A stretch of DNA of 64,000 nucleotides from Streptococcus hillyeri (GCF_003686955.1 NZ_RCVM01000005.1:1-64000), one strand, 5' to 3'. Positions 1 to 9,492 are shown, counted from the first letter of the stretch. Notes: a model not told the origin generated them from the letters alone. Numbers and translations are program-made.

Positions 1-2
1 CG

Positions 3-281
3 AACAAAGTAACAGTTGTTCCACCGAGTCCAAATCCACCAAAACCACCGGTTCCAATCAACCCACCTACTCCAAATAATCCGCCTTCAGGTAATACCCC
101 ACCACCAGGTGAAACACCACCACCAGGTAATACACCTCCAGGCAATACCCCACCAACACCGCCAGCAAACCATAAACCAAACTTGCCAGCAACTGGTGAT
201 AGCACTACCTACCTTGCGGTAGTTCTAGGAGTTATGAGTTTAGGTTTAGGTGCATGGGTTATGAGAAAGAAACGTGACTAA
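3..281 (+). CDS. LPXTG cell-wall-anchored surface protein, C-terminal part only
   Basis: The window opens inside this gene; reading frame 3 is open from the first bases to a TAA at 279-281. The visible part is a proline-rich wall-spanning region with PPxPxxP and GNTPPPGET-type repeats, then the sortase signal LPATG, a hydrophobic segment of about 20 residues and a basic tail (RKKRD). This is the standard arrangement for sortase A substrates, which are linked to peptidoglycan through the Thr of LPXTG. The N-terminal functional domain lies outside the window, so no ligand can be proposed. A strong terminator follows within 120 bp. Confidence 0.9.
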   Translation, partial: NKVTVVPPSPNPPKPPVPINPPTPNNPPSGNTPPPGETPPPGNTPPGNTPPTPPANHKPNLPATGDSTTYLAVVLGVMSLGLGAWVMRKKRD

Positions 282-356
282 AGAGAAGGCATAAGCGATA
301 GCTTAAACTTCTAGAAGCAGAGAAAACTCATTCTCGCTTGATTAGAATGTTTCCTT

Positions 357-397
357 AAAAAGAGAGAAGACCAAATGAAAGGTCCTCTCTCTTTTTT
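357..397 (+). terminator. Rho-independent terminator of the surface protein gene
   Basis: A long stem (AAGAGAGAAGACC paired with GGTCCTCTCTCTT, with one or two wobble positions) has an 8-nt loop and is followed by a T run. The A-rich left side means it could also work on the opposite strand. Confidence 0.85.
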
Positions 398-448
398 GTA
401 CCATTGGGATATTGGTAGTGAGTAAGCGCCCAATAACAGAGTATATTG

Positions 449-488
449 AACCTTCCAAAGTCTTTGTTGACTCTGGAAGGTTTTGTTT
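449..488. terminator. Second terminator-like hairpin
   Basis: AACCTTCCAAAGTC pairs with GACTCTGGAAGGTT with one mismatch and is followed by TTTG/TTT. No recognisable gene lies between it and the previous terminator. The stretch 282-652 otherwise shows no convincing gene. Confidence 0.55.
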
Positions 489-652
489 ATCTACAATTTT
501 TTTGAATCGTGTCAGACATGGCCAATAAGCCTCTAGCACCTCTTTTTTTTGCGAGTATCTCCACATTTGGTAGATGTTCTAGAAGATAAGTGATGTATTT
601 TTTTGCTTATATGATGACATAGGGGAGCGATTTTATGCTCTTTTAAAAACGC

Positions 653-681
653 TTGCAAAAGAAAGCGCTTTATAATAAAAT
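653..681 (+). promoter_or_regulatory. Promoter with overlapping cre-like sites for the esterase gene
   Basis: TTGCAA (653-658) and TAAAAT (676-681) are 17 bp apart. The spacer holds AGAAAGCGCTTTAT, a near match to the CcpA cre consensus, and an inverted repeat (AACGCTT...AAGCGCTT) covers the -35. The same architecture recurs before bglP at 2977-3005. The inferred control is carbon catabolite repression. Confidence 0.7.
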
Positions 682-695
682 AGAAGTGTAAATAA

Positions 696-787
696 GGATT
701 GTTACTGGTAAGCAGGCAAAACCTAGAAATTTCAATATACAGTCGCTATTTTTGGTCGTACTGTTATTTGGATTTTCTAGGTTTTTT
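696..787 (+). promoter_or_regulatory. RAT antiterminator target with overlapping terminator (LicT/BglG type)
   Basis: GGATTGTTACTGG...GCAGGCAAAACC (696-723) matches the ribonucleic antiterminator of beta-glucoside operons. Its 3' part (AAAACCTAGAAA) also pairs with TTTTCTAGG plus T6 at 774-787 to make a terminator, so the two structures exclude each other. A LicT-like protein would stabilise the antiterminator when beta-glucosides are present. No licT gene lies in this window. Confidence 0.85.
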
Positions 788-824
788 GGTTTGCCATAAC
801 AGCCCAATATAAGGAGGCAATCTT

Positions 825-2483
825 ATGGATTGGAAAAAACTTATGGCTCTAGGACTGTCAAGTATGGTTCTAGTGGCTTGTTCTAACGATGGTTCGACGG
901 AAACAAAGCAAACCTTCAATCAATCATTGACGCAAACCATTGCTAGCGGTAGTCTTAAAGGTAAAGAAGACTCAGATAATAAGGCGTTAGAATGGTTAGG
1001 GGTTCCGTATGCCACAGCAGAGCGCTGGCATGCGCCTAAAGAAGTTGCTAAATGGAAAGACACTTATGATGCTACTCAGTATGGTGAAAAAGCACTGCAA
1101 TTTTCAAACGGTGAAGTTACTGGTAGTGAAGAAGCATTAAACTTAGATGTAGTCAGACCAAATACGGATGAAACAGAATTACCTGTCATCGTCTTTCTCC
1201 ATGGTGGAAATAATCAAACGGGCCATGCACAAGAGATTAAAGGAAACACTTTGGTTAATGACCTGAATGCGGTTTATGTTTCTGTCAATTACCGCTTAGG
1301 TCCTCTTGGCTTTAATCCGCTGGAGGCTTTGAAAACTGGAAGCGATGAGGAAAATTCAGGGAACTATACTTTATTAGACATTGCTGCTGCTCTTGACTGG
1401 GTCGAAGAAAACATTGAGTCTTTTGGTGGAGATGCTGATAATGTCACCCTTACGGGTTTCTCAGCTGGAGGACGAGACGTCATGGCTACCCTGATTTCGC
1501 CATTATTTAAAGGGAAATATGACAAAGCCATTTCTTTTAGTGGTGGGATGACACTAGCTGATACCAAGGAAAGTCAAGATATTTTCGCGACAGCCATTGC
1601 CCCATTAGTAGTAGAAGATGGCATTAAAGCGACCGAAGAGGAAGCAAAGAGCTGGTTACTAACTTCAGATGGAGAAGTACTAGAGTATTTAAAATCTGTC
1701 TCTGGAGATCGTCTGGTTGCTCTTATGGGTAATGCCATGATCCGAATGAAGGCATTCCCTCATCTTTATAAGGATGGGGTGGTTATACCTGAGGAAGGGT
1801 TTGAAAGCAAGACCTATAATGATGTGCCTATCATGCTAATTACAGGAACAAGTGAATTCTCATTATTCTCAGCTTTTGACCCACGCTTTGCCAAAGACTT
1901 TTCAAGTGGTGATTTGTTTAAAAATACTAGTCAATTAGCGGAATTAACCTATGCAGAGACTTACGGTAGTGCCTTGTATCGTCTATCAAATGGTGTCGAA
2001 AGTGCACGTCAGATGGCTGCTAATTACAAATCGGATATCTTTATCGGTGAGATTGCCTATGGTGATAATACTGAGGTGACGCCAACTTTAGCAGCTTCAC
2101 TTGGAGCCTTCCATGGCATTTTTGAACCGTTACTTCAACAACCGTCAAACTATGCCACTTTTATTGGAGAAGACTTTAACACAGAAGGGGCTCAGGATTT
2201 AGCCAAACAATTCAAACATTATCTGAAACAGTTTGTGAGAACTGGCAATCCTAATGAGAAGTCTTTGACCAATTGGACAGCTTGGACGGCTAAAAATAAC
2301 GTGCTTCGTTTAGATGCAGATCAAAAGAAAGCCATTATAGAAGATACCGTTGATACAGAAAACGCAGAAGAGATTCTCAAGAAAATGACAGAGGACACGA
2401 CGTTACCTTCTGATGTGAAGCAAGAACTCGACACTACGGTTTTGAATGGACGTTGGTTTAGTACGGTGGTTGACAAGAAATAG
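825..2483 (+). CDS. Type-B carboxylesterase lipoprotein
   Basis: This 552-residue protein starts at an ATG 6 bp after AAGGAGG. A lipoprotein signal (hydrophobic stretch, lipobox LVAC) implies export and lipid anchoring. The mature part is an alpha/beta-hydrolase of the carboxylesterase/para-nitrobenzyl-esterase family: an oxyanion-hole HGG in VFLHGGN, the nucleophile in GFSAGG (Ser about 213), a probable acidic residue in TGTSEFS, and a probable catalytic His in AFHGIFEP. The leader carries the same RAT/terminator and cre-like promoter as the bglP gene downstream, so it is probably induced with beta-glucoside use. It may deacylate plant-derived or acylated glycosides before uptake; that substrate is inference. 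A single gene behind its own leader is unusual for this regulation. Confidence 0.85.
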   Translation: MDWKKLMALGLSSMVLVACSNDGSTETKQTFNQSLTQTIASGSLKGKEDSDNKALEWLGVPYATAERWHAPKEVAKWKDTYDATQYGEKALQFSNGEVTGSEEALNLDVVRPNTDETELPVIVFLHGGNNQTGHAQEIKGNTLVNDLNAVYVSVNYRLGPLGFNPLEALKTGSDEENSGNYTLLDIAAALDWVEENIESFGGDADNVTLTGFSAGGRDVMATLISPLFKGKYDKAISFSGGMTLADTKESQDIFATAIAPLVVEDGIKATEEEAKSWLLTSDGEVLEYLKSVSGDRLVALMGNAMIRMKAFPHLYKDGVVIPEEGFESKTYNDVPIMLITGTSEFSLFSAFDPRFAKDFSSGDLFKNTSQLAELTYAETYGSALYRLSNGVESARQMAANYKSDIFIGEIAYGDNTEVTPTLAASLGAFHGIFEPLLQQPSNYATFIGEDFNTEGAQDLAKQFKHYLKQFVRTGNPNEKSLTNWTAWTAKNNVLRLDADQKKAIIEDTVDTENAEEILKKMTEDTTLPSDVKQELDTTVLNGRWFSTVVDKK

Positions 2484-2488
2484 AAATA

Positions 2489-2535
2489 AGGGATAGCTCT
2501 GGGCTAGATGATTAGCTTAAGGGCTATTTTTTGCT
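2489..2535 (+). terminator. Probable terminator of the esterase gene
   Basis: Short stem GATAGC...GCTAT followed by T6, directly after the stop codon. The stem is weak. Confidence 0.45.
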
Positions 2536-2565
2536 AAATTCCCAAACTAACTTCCACCGTCTGTT

Positions 2566-2915
2566 ATACTTAACAAAAATCAAAAATTACTTTTTTGCTT
2601 CTTTCTTAAAAGTGCGGACGCTCCAAAGGTCTGGGAGACCTTTGGAGGTGGGAAATAAGACGAACAGAGTTCGTCACAGTCGATAAGGTTTGGGAAACCT
2701 TTTTAGGTGGGAAATAGAGCTGACGAAGTCAGTATCGCAACCTCCTTTGGAGTTTCATTGCTACTTTTTGATCCCAGGTCTCAAAAAGTCCGTTATAATC
2801 AAGAGTTTACTCTTGATTATAATACCACCATGGCGAAAGAAGCGCTGGGAAATTGATACCTTTATTGGTCCTTGAGTTTGCTCAATATGCTAATTTTGAT
2901 TTTGGTTGAGTATTA
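2566..2915 (+). repeat. MITE-like dispersed repeat, copy A (about 350 bp)
   Basis: The left end reads TA-CTTAACAAAAATC and the right end reads GATTTTGGTTGAG-TA, so the ends are imperfect inverted repeats bordered by TA. Inside are hairpins such as CTCCAAAGGTCT...AGACCTTTGGAG. The outer halves are nearly identical to copy G (57396-57904). The open frame inside (2690-2875) has no coding character. The copy fills the gap between the esterase terminator and the bglP promoter. Confidence 0.85.
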
Positions 2916-2976
2916 AAGTGGAACTTACTTTGGGAAATTACCAGGCTATTTTTTAAAATGTTTTCAAAAAAAACGC

Positions 2977-3005
2977 TTGCAAAAGAAAGCGTTTTAGGTT
3001 ATAAT
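2977..3005 (+). promoter_or_regulatory. bglP promoter with cre-like palindrome
   Basis: TTGCAA (2977-2982), 17-bp spacer and a perfect TATAAT (3000-3005). The spacer contains AGAAAGCGTTTTAG (cre-like), and AAAACGCTT...AAGCGTTTT is an inverted repeat across the -35. Confidence 0.8.
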
Positions 3006-3019
3006 TTAAACATAGTTAA

Positions 3020-3117
3020 GGATTGTTACTGGTAAGCAGGCAAAACCTAGATAAATGCAAAATAACAAGTTACCTTTTTGGGGTACCTGTGTTGTTTGGT
3101 ATTTGTTTAGGTTTTTT
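3020..3117 (+). promoter_or_regulatory. RAT antiterminator and overlapping terminator of bglP
   Basis: The RAT (3020-3047) is identical over about 30 nt to the one at 696-723. AAAACCTA at its 3' edge pairs with TTAGG plus T6 at 3108-3117 to form the competing terminator. The spacer between the two halves differs from the first copy while the pairing is kept. Confidence 0.85.
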
Positions 3118-3193
3118 CTATTTTGCCTAGCAGTCCGTACCATGTTTAGACCTGATCACCCTAAACGAATCACAAATCAAAAGGAGATTCCCC

Positions 3194-5104
3194 ATGGCTA
3201 ATAAGTACACAGAATTAGTTACGGATATTTTAGAACATGTTGGTGGTAAAGAAAATATCACCTCAGTTAAGCATTGTGTGACACGTCTTCGTTTTCAATT
3301 GAAAGATGAGTCAAAAGCAGATGACGATTACTTGAAAGCTCGAGATGGTGTCGTGACCGTTGTTAAAGCAGGTGGGCAATACCAAGTTGTTATTGGTAAC
3401 CACGTCCCTGATGTTTATGCTGAATTTTTGAATGTTAGTGGTTTATCAGGTTCAGGAAGTCTAGATGTTGACGAAGGTGATGCTCCTAAAGGAAATCTGT
3501 TTGATCGCTTTGTTGACTTGATTTCGGGTATTTTCCAACCTTCTCTAGGTGCACTCGCAGCTGCAGGGATTATCAAAGGTGTTGTTGCTATTTTGGCTGC
3601 AACTCTTGGTTGGAGTAATGCTAATAGTGCGCTATATGCAATCTTAAATGCTGCTGGAGATGGTTTCTTCCAATTCTTACCAATCGTATTAGCGTATAAT
3701 GCAGCCAATAAATTCAAAATGAATCCATTTACAGCTATGGCGATTGCAATGGCTTTGGTTTACCCAACACTTCCAACTACTGTTACAGCTCTAAAAGAAG
3801 CTGGACTAGATCATGTCTTTGGTATCCCATTCCAATTGCCATCAGCTGGAAGTTACCTTTCTACAGTAATGCCAGTTCTTTTGGCCGTTTGGGTAGGATC
3901 ACATATTGAGAAAGTAATGAAGAAAATCACACCAGATGTGGTTAAAGTTTTCGTGGTACCATTTGTAACAATTATTCTAACTGTTCCATTGACTTTCTTG
4001 GCTGTTGGTCCAGTAGCTAATATGGCTTCAGATTTCTTATCAGCGACATTTACAGCTGTTATGAACTTTAGTCCAATCTTATATGGTATTTTACTTGGTG
4101 GTTTATGGCAAGTTCTTGTCATGTTTGGTCTTCACTGGGCCATTGTGCCACTTGCTCTTCTTCAATTCTCTCAAAATGGATGGTCTACTATTTTGATTGC
4201 TGCTGCTCTTCCAAACTTTACACAAACAGGTGTTTTAGCAGCTATTATGCTCAAAACCAAAGAGTCAAAAGTAAAATCTGTGGCAATGCCAGCCTTCATT
4301 TCATCAATCTTTGGTGTAACAGAACCAGCAATCTATGGGGTTACTCTCCCAATGAAAATTCCATTCTATATCTCATGTGCGGTTTCAGCTCTTATCGGAG
4401 CAGGCCTCTCATTCTTTGACCTTAAAAACTATGCAATGGGTGCAATGGGTGTCTTCATGTTCCCTGGATACGTTAGCCCAACAGAAGGTATGACACCAAT
4501 GTTTATTCTAATTGGATTTGCAGTAGCAGCTATCGTTATTTCATTTGCTATCCAAATGGTTGTTCCAGTTCCTTACCTTTACGGTGGACCTGAAGCTGCG
4601 CCTGCAAAAGCTGAAACCATTGAACCAGTAGCAGAGCTTAAAGAAGCTCAACAAGAAATCATTGCTAGTCCGCTTATCGGTAAACGTGTTGCCCTTACTG
4701 ATGTTCCTGACCAAGTATTTGCTTCAGGAGCAATGGGGAAAGGGATTGCGATTGACCCAACAGATGGTTTAGTAGTTGCACCTGCTAAGGCAGAAGTAAC
4801 CCTTCTTTTCCCAACAGGTCACGCCATCGGTCTTCGCACTGAAAATGGTGCTGAAATCCTTATCCATGTTGGTATGGATACTGTTTCTCTAGCAGGTAAA
4901 GGCTTCAAGTCATTCGTCGCTGTGGGTGATAAAGTTGAAGCGGGTCAACAATTGCTTCAATTTGACCTTGACACTATTCGTTCAGCAGGTCTCCCAGTCA
5001 TCACACCAATCATTGTAACCAATACAGGCGATTTTGACGACATCCTTACCACTCAAGAATACAACTTGAATGCAGGAGATTACCTATTGACAACAGTCAA
5101 ATAA
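3194..5104 (+). CDS. bglP: PTS beta-glucoside-specific transporter EIIBCA
   Basis: This 636-residue membrane enzyme imports and phosphorylates beta-glucosides using phosphoryl groups from HPr. Domain order is B-C-A. The EIIB domain (about 1-85) has its phospho-Cys in VKHCVTRLRF; the EIIC domain (about 105-470) has multiple membrane segments and GVTEPAIYG; the EIIA domain (about 500-636, glucose type) carries the phospho-His in EILIHVGMDTV. Length and order are normal for BglP. The start follows AAGGAG by 7 bp. A RAT leader and cre-like promoter precede it. No phospho-beta-glucosidase follows; the ROK kinase near 62.3 kb may belong to the same physiology, which is speculation. Confidence 0.95.
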   Translation: MANKYTELVTDILEHVGGKENITSVKHCVTRLRFQLKDESKADDDYLKARDGVVTVVKAGGQYQVVIGNHVPDVYAEFLNVSGLSGSGSLDVDEGDAPKGNLFDRFVDLISGIFQPSLGALAAAGIIKGVVAILAATLGWSNANSALYAILNAAGDGFFQFLPIVLAYNAANKFKMNPFTAMAIAMALVYPTLPTTVTALKEAGLDHVFGIPFQLPSAGSYLSTVMPVLLAVWVGSHIEKVMKKITPDVVKVFVVPFVTIILTVPLTFLAVGPVANMASDFLSATFTAVMNFSPILYGILLGGLWQVLVMFGLHWAIVPLALLQFSQNGWSTILIAAALPNFTQTGVLAAIMLKTKESKVKSVAMPAFISSIFGVTEPAIYGVTLPMKIPFYISCAVSALIGAGLSFFDLKNYAMGAMGVFMFPGYVSPTEGMTPMFILIGFAVAAIVISFAIQMVVPVPYLYGGPEAAPAKAETIEPVAELKEAQQEIIASPLIGKRVALTDVPDQVFASGAMGKGIAIDPTDGLVVAPAKAEVTLLFPTGHAIGLRTENGAEILIHVGMDTVSLAGKGFKSFVAVGDKVEAGQQLLQFDLDTIRSAGLPVITPIIVTNTGDFDDILTTQEYNLNAGDYLLTTVK

Positions 5105-5113
5105 TAATAACTT

Positions 5114-5165
5114 AAGCAATTGCCTAATTCTTCATTTAGAGAGGAGGAAGGCAGTTGTTTTTCTC
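5114..5165 (+). terminator. bglP terminator
   Basis: AAGCAATTGCCT pairs with AGGCAGTTGTTT, followed by T residues, 10 bp after the stop. From here to 5540 I see no gene, only a second hairpin (AAAACGAATG...CATTCGCTTTTTT, about 5450-5505). Confidence 0.8.
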
Positions 5166-5539
5166 TTAAAATCACTCGTTATCACGTTAGTTTTACAACG
5201 GAATTGCTGAGTTTTGAGGTCCGAACAAGCCTATGGTGAAAAATAGAGATTGTCACCTCCCCTTAAGTAGCATTTTTTTAGCAATGACTATATTTCTTGT
5301 TACAGTGAGTTTCTAGGAAGTAATTGAATTAAAGTGTTATTCGTTATGTAGCAATAGCTAAAGATATTCTTGTACTTATAGAATTCACTGTGATAAGTCA
5401 TATTGACTTAAAATTTTTGGCGACAAAATTTAGAAAAAATACATAAGAAAAAACGAATGACTGATAACTGGCCTTTTTGACCAAATGCAGACATTCGCTT
5501 TTTTATAGTGTCTTAGCTTTAAAATAGTAAACTCGTTTA

Positions 5540-5743
5540 ATACTTAACAAAAATCAAAAATTACTTTTTGTTTCTTTCTTAAAAGTGCGGACGCTCCAAA
5601 GGTCTCCTAGACCTTAACGATTGAGACGAACTTCGTTCGCCTTATTCCCCACCTCAAAAGGTCTCCCAGACCTTTGGAGCGCCCCACACCACATTAGGAG
5701 AAGTGCTAACAAAAATACTAAATAAAAACTAATTGATTTTAGT
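5540..5743 (+). repeat. MITE-like dispersed repeat, copy B (short, mixed ends)
   Basis: The left end is the TA-CTTAACAAAAATC type seen in copies A and C. The right end is the other type (CATTAGGAGAAGTGCTAAC...AATTGATTTTAG-TA), shared with E and H. The middle is reduced to two hairpins of the CTCCAAAGGTCT family. It is the shortest copy, about 204 bp. Confidence 0.75.
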
Positions 5744-5869
5744 ACATTGATTTTTATCTAAAAAATTATTTCGATAATCTTTATAGCTTCTAGTAAAGTT
5801 TTTATGACTAGTAAGATGAGTGTATCAATACTCTATATGTATTGGTAGTAAACTCTCTATTTTTATAAA

Positions 5870-7051
5870 TTAGTGATAGCGTTTTATTATATAAGCCAAA
5901 AATGGTAAGACACCTAGAGCTCCTAGAAGTGATATCATCACTGAAGATAAACCAGATTCTAATGAGTTTGCTTGTGGCAATTTCTTCATTATCCGACGTA
6001 GTGTCGCTTTACTTTCTTTGAAGTTGAGGTTTTTTTGTTCTTGTTTAATGGTTTCTTTAGAGTTTATCATTGATTCTGATGAATTTGTATGCTCGGTGTC
6101 TTGATTATTATATTTTGATTCAAGATGTGTTTGCTCAGTTTTATAAGATTGAAGTTGTAGTTGAGGCTTTTTTGTTAATGTTAGCATTTCCTCCTTGTTC
6201 ATATCAGGTGTTTTAACTTCCTCTTTGTGAGGGATCTCTTGCTGATGTCCCAAATCTTGCTTACGCTCTAAGAAAGCCAATTCTTCTGAAGAAAGTGGTT
6301 GACCTTTATCAAACTTCTGTTGGAGTAGTTGTTCTATTTGTTTCAGACGTTTATTAATAACTTCCCAGAAATCTTCATTTTGGGCAGGAGAGTTGTCATT
6401 CTCAATTGATTCAGTATTATCAAGCGATGCCGTTTGCATAGGACCGAAATAGTCTAGGTACTCTAGACTTTCATGCGATTCAACATTTTCAAGATTTTGA
6501 CGAAGCTCTTGTTCAATCTGTTTTAAACAATCGTCAATATCTTTCCAGGAGTTTTCAGAATTTGTATGCTCGCCTTCTTGGGGATGTTGACTATTTTGCT
6601 GATATTGATAGTCTTGTTGACGGCATTCATATTCTTTAAGTTGTTCATAAGCTTGCTTGAGTTCTTTCTCCCTTAGACTATTTTTGTCTTCCTTAACTTC
6701 TAATGTTAAAACTTGTGATATCATTGCTGGATCAAATTTTACTTCTACTACATCTCTATTTTGATCAATTCCTTCGCAGGGTTTCTTTTCGCTTGAACTT
6801 TGGATGTCAGACTCGTTATTTTGACGAAGTGAAGCCACAACGGTATCTGTATCTTCTGTTAGAGATTCAATGGTTAAGTCAATTCCGTTATCAGTAGTCA
6901 CTTGAGTTGCCAAATTCCCTGCCTCATCTGCATTCACCGTTGTTGGTATCAGAATACCACTAACTAATACAGCAGCTAACATTGTACTACTGACACTGCC
7001 CCATGCTTTTTTTCGTTTAATCGTTTTGATACGATGCACAGTATTTTTCAT
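5870..7051 (-). CDS. Secreted coiled surface protein with LPQAN C-terminal signal
   Basis: This 393-residue protein has an M-protein-like signal peptide (basic start, hydrophobic core, cleavage probably near VNADE). The mature chain is very rich in Gln, Glu, Lys and Asn. Two segments resemble each other: one begins WKDIDDCLKQIEQEL (about residue 170), the other FWEVINKRLKQIEQLL (about 230). This suggests a duplicated helical module. The C-terminus looks sortase-like (LPQAN near 358, hydrophobic stretch, basic KRYH), but LPQAN is not LPXTG, so anchoring is uncertain. Function unknown; an adhesin or plasma-protein binder would fit. The promoter (TTGTAA...TAAACT) and AAGGAG lie upstream on this strand. 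Confidence 0.75.
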   Translation of the reverse strand: MKNTVHRIKTIKRKKAWGSVSSTMLAAVLVSGILIPTTVNADEAGNLATQVTTDNGIDLTIESLTEDTDTVVASLRQNNESDIQSSSEKKPCEGIDQNRDVVEVKFDPAMISQVLTLEVKEDKNSLREKELKQAYEQLKEYECRQQDYQYQQNSQHPQEGEHTNSENSWKDIDDCLKQIEQELRQNLENVESHESLEYLDYFGPMQTASLDNTESIENDNSPAQNEDFWEVINKRLKQIEQLLQQKFDKGQPLSSEELAFLERKQDLGHQQEIPHKEEVKTPDMNKEEMLTLTKKPQLQLQSYKTEQTHLESKYNNQDTEHTNSSESMINSKETIKQEQKNLNFKESKATLRRIMKKLPQANSLESGLSSVMISLLGALGVLPFLAYIIKRYH

Positions 7052-7387
7052 GAGCGCTTTGCTCCTTTATTTGTTTTCGACTATAGTTTACAACCTTTTG
7101 GAATCTTTACAAGGGGGAAGAAATAATTTTGCCTAAAGCTAAGATAGATTTAAGGTTATCTAAATATTCTTAATGATATCTTTATATTTTATGCTTCTTG
7201 TAGTTATTTTTTATAAAGTAAAGCGACACTGTTTATCAAGAAAATAGTTAATTCATATCGTAGTTGATAATGTTGCTTACGACGCCATTTAAGTTGAGTT
7301 TTACAATTACTATTATAGAGAGTCTATACTCGCCAATTCAGTCAAAATAGGATAAAATAGAATAAAACGTTTCCAGAAAGGCTTCTC

Positions 7388-8008
7388 ATGCGCAAATTTA
7401 TCCAGACGACTCTTTATGAATTATCTTTCTATGTGGAAATTCTGATTTCCATGATTTTGGTGCTAGTCCTCTTAGCCTTGACTGGACGGTTGTTTATTGA
7501 TTTGTTTTCTGTGTTTAGCAGCCACGCAACGATTGGTGATTACCTTCAAGAATTTCTTAATCAAGCTATGAGCATTGCCATCGGTGTTGAGTTGATTAAA
7601 ATGCTTAGTAAGCATACGTCAGGGACCATTATCGAGGTCTTGCTCTTTGCGGTAGCGCGGCAACTTGTGATTTCGCACGGTTCAGCACTAGACACGCTTT
7701 TAAGTGTTTTGGCAATAGCTGCGCTGTTTGCGACACGTAAGTACCTGTTTACCAGCTTTGATGATGCTAGTAGTATTATTGTCCGTGGAAGTCAAAAAGT
7801 TCGCTTGGTAAATGTGATTGCCAAAGTAAATCTTAAACCTACTGAAAAAGGAGAGTTACTCAGAGACTTCATGGTACGATACTTAGAAGCCGAAGAAAAA
7901 ACAGTGGCTATTGGCGCCTCAGTTTATTTTACGGATGTCGCTTTACGAATTGATAGCATGAAATCTGGACAAATTACGCGTGTGGAAGTGATTAAGTCCT
8001 CAATGTGA
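7388..8008 (+). CDS. Membrane protein, PsiE-like with C-terminal transporter-associated domain
   Basis: This 206-residue protein starts after AGAAAGG. The N-terminal two-thirds has about four hydrophobic helices (residues about 12-35, 55-75, 80-95, 98-115). The remainder (about 130-206) is soluble and resembles a small regulatory domain of the TrkA-C/transporter-associated kind. I relate the membrane part to PsiE-family proteins by general appearance only; function is unknown. The upstream gap 7052-7387 holds only the two divergent promoters. The 126-bp gap to pgi contains a likely separate pgi promoter. Confidence 0.6.
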   Translation: MRKFIQTTLYELSFYVEILISMILVLVLLALTGRLFIDLFSVFSSHATIGDYLQEFLNQAMSIAIGVELIKMLSKHTSGTIIEVLLFAVARQLVISHGSALDTLLSVLAIAALFATRKYLFTSFDDASSIIVRGSQKVRLVNVIAKVNLKPTEKGELLRDFMVRYLEAEEKTVAIGASVYFTDVALRIDSMKSGQITRVEVIKSSM

Positions 8009-8072
8009 TTTTCTTGAAAATTTCTGAAAAAAATGAAAGTTGGATGAAAATTTAATGAATGTAAGAAAAAGA

Positions 8073-8101
8073 TTGAAAAAAGAGTGATAAAGCGATATCA
8101 T
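8073..8101 (+). promoter_or_regulatory. Probable pgi promoter
   Basis: TTGAAA and TATCAT with a 17-bp spacer, 34 bp before the pgi start. A TATGAT further on is an alternative -10. Confidence 0.5.
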
Positions 8102-8134
8102 AGTATATGATTTAGATATTTATAGGAGAATAGC

Positions 8135-9484
8135 ATGTCACATATTACATTTGATTACTCAAAAGTTTTAGAAAAATTTGCTGGTCAACATGAGATTGAC
8201 TACTTGCAAGGTCAAGTCTCAGCAGCAGATAAATTATTGCGTGAGGGAACTGGACCAGGTTCAGACTTCCTAGGATGGATTGACCTTCCAGAAAATTACG
8301 ACCGTGAAGAATTTACTCGTATTCAAGCAGCTGCTGAAAAAATCAAGTCAGATTCTGAAGTCTTGGTTGTTATCGGTATCGGTGGGTCTTACCTTGGTGC
8401 GCGCGCAGCTATTGATTTCTTAAGCAACCATTTTGTAAACCTTCAAACAGCTGAAGAGCGCAAAGCCCCACAAATCCTTTATGCTGGAAACTCAATCTCA
8501 TCAACTTACCTTGCTGACTTGGTTGAGTATGTTCAAGATAAAGAGTTCTCAGTTAACGTGATTTCAAAATCAGGTACAACAACTGAGCCTGCGATTGCTT
8601 TCCGTGTCTTCAAAGAGCTTTTGGTTAAAAAATACGGTCAAGAAGAAGCTAACAAACGTATCTATGCGACGACTGATAAAGCTAAAGGTGCTGTTAAAGT
8701 TGAAGCTGACGCTAATGGTTGGGAAACATTTGTGGTTCCAGATGACATCGGTGGCCGTTTCTCAGTCTTGACAGCAGTAGGACTTCTTCCAATCGCTGCG
8801 TCAGGTGCTGATATCACTGCTCTTATGGAAGGTGCAGCAGCAGCACGTAAAGAGTACTCATCAGATAAAATCGCTGAAAATGAAGCATACCAATACGCAG
8901 CAGTTCGTAACGTCCTTTACCGTAAAGGTTACTCAACTGAGATTTTGGTCAACTATGAGCCATCACTTCAATACTTCGCAGAATGGTGGAAACAATTGGC
9001 AGGTGAATCAGAAGGGAAAGACCAAAAAGGGATTTACCCATCATCAGCGAACTTCTCAGCGGACCTTCACTCACTTGGTCAATACATCCAAGAGGGTGCT
9101 CGTATCATCTTTGAAACAGCTATCCGTGTTGACAAACCACGCAAAAACGTGATTATCCCAGAACTTGCTGAAGATCTTGATGGCCTTGGCTACCTCCAAG
9201 GTAAAGATGTAGATTTCGTTAACAAGAAAGCAACAGACGGTGTGCTTCTTGCTCACACAGATGGGGATGTGCCAAACATGTTTGTGACCTTGCCAGCGCA
9301 GGACGAATTCACATTGGGTTACATCATCTACTTCTTCGAGCTTGCAATTGCTTTATCAGGTTACCTCAATGGTGTTAACCCATTTGACCAACCTGGTGTT
9401 GAAGCCTACAAGAAAAACATGTTTGCCCTTCTTGGGAAACCAGGATTTGAAGAACTTTCAGCAGAATTAAACGCACGTCTATAA
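8135..9484 (+). CDS. pgi: Glucose-6-phosphate isomerase
   Basis: Interconverts glucose 6-phosphate and fructose 6-phosphate in glycolysis and gluconeogenesis in the cytoplasm. The 449-residue length is that of the short Gram-positive PGI family. Sugar-phosphate-binding motifs are [11 protein letters not shown] (about residue 88) and [10 protein letters not shown] (about 147). Conserved PGI segments [21 protein letters not shown] and the C-terminal [12 protein letters not shown] are present. Start ATG follows TAGGAG. Codon use is strongly biased, as expected for an abundant enzyme. It is transcribed alone and ends at a clear terminator. Confidence 0.98.
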   Translation: MSHITFDYSKVLEKFAGQHEIDYLQGQVSAADKLLREGTGPGSDFLGWIDLPENYDREEFTRIQAAAEKIKSDSEVLVVIGIGGSYLGARAAIDFLSNHFVNLQTAEERKAPQILYAGNSISSTYLADLVEYVQDKEFSVNVISKSGTTTEPAIAFRVFKELLVKKYGQEEANKRIYATTDKAKGAVKVEADANGWETFVVPDDIGGRFSVLTAVGLLPIAASGADITALMEGAAAARKEYSSDKIAENEAYQYAAVRNVLYRKGYSTEILVNYEPSLQYFAEWWKQLAGESEGKDQKGIYPSSANFSADLHSLGQYIQEGARIIFETAIRVDKPRKNVIIPELAEDLDGLGYLQGKDVDFVNKKATDGVLLAHTDGDVPNMFVTLPAQDEFTLGYIIYFFELAIALSGYLNGVNPFDQPGVEAYKKNMFALLGKPGFEELSAELNARL

Positions 9485-9492
9485 TTAAGACT

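Noticed and set aside
342..566. Minus-strand frame of 74 codons between the LPXTG gene and the esterase leader
   Set aside because: It runs through two terminator hairpins, lacks a ribosome-binding site and shows no family features.
2690..2875. Open frame of 61 codons inside repeat A
   Set aside because: It is part of the repeat, is not preserved as a frame in the other copies and has no start signals.
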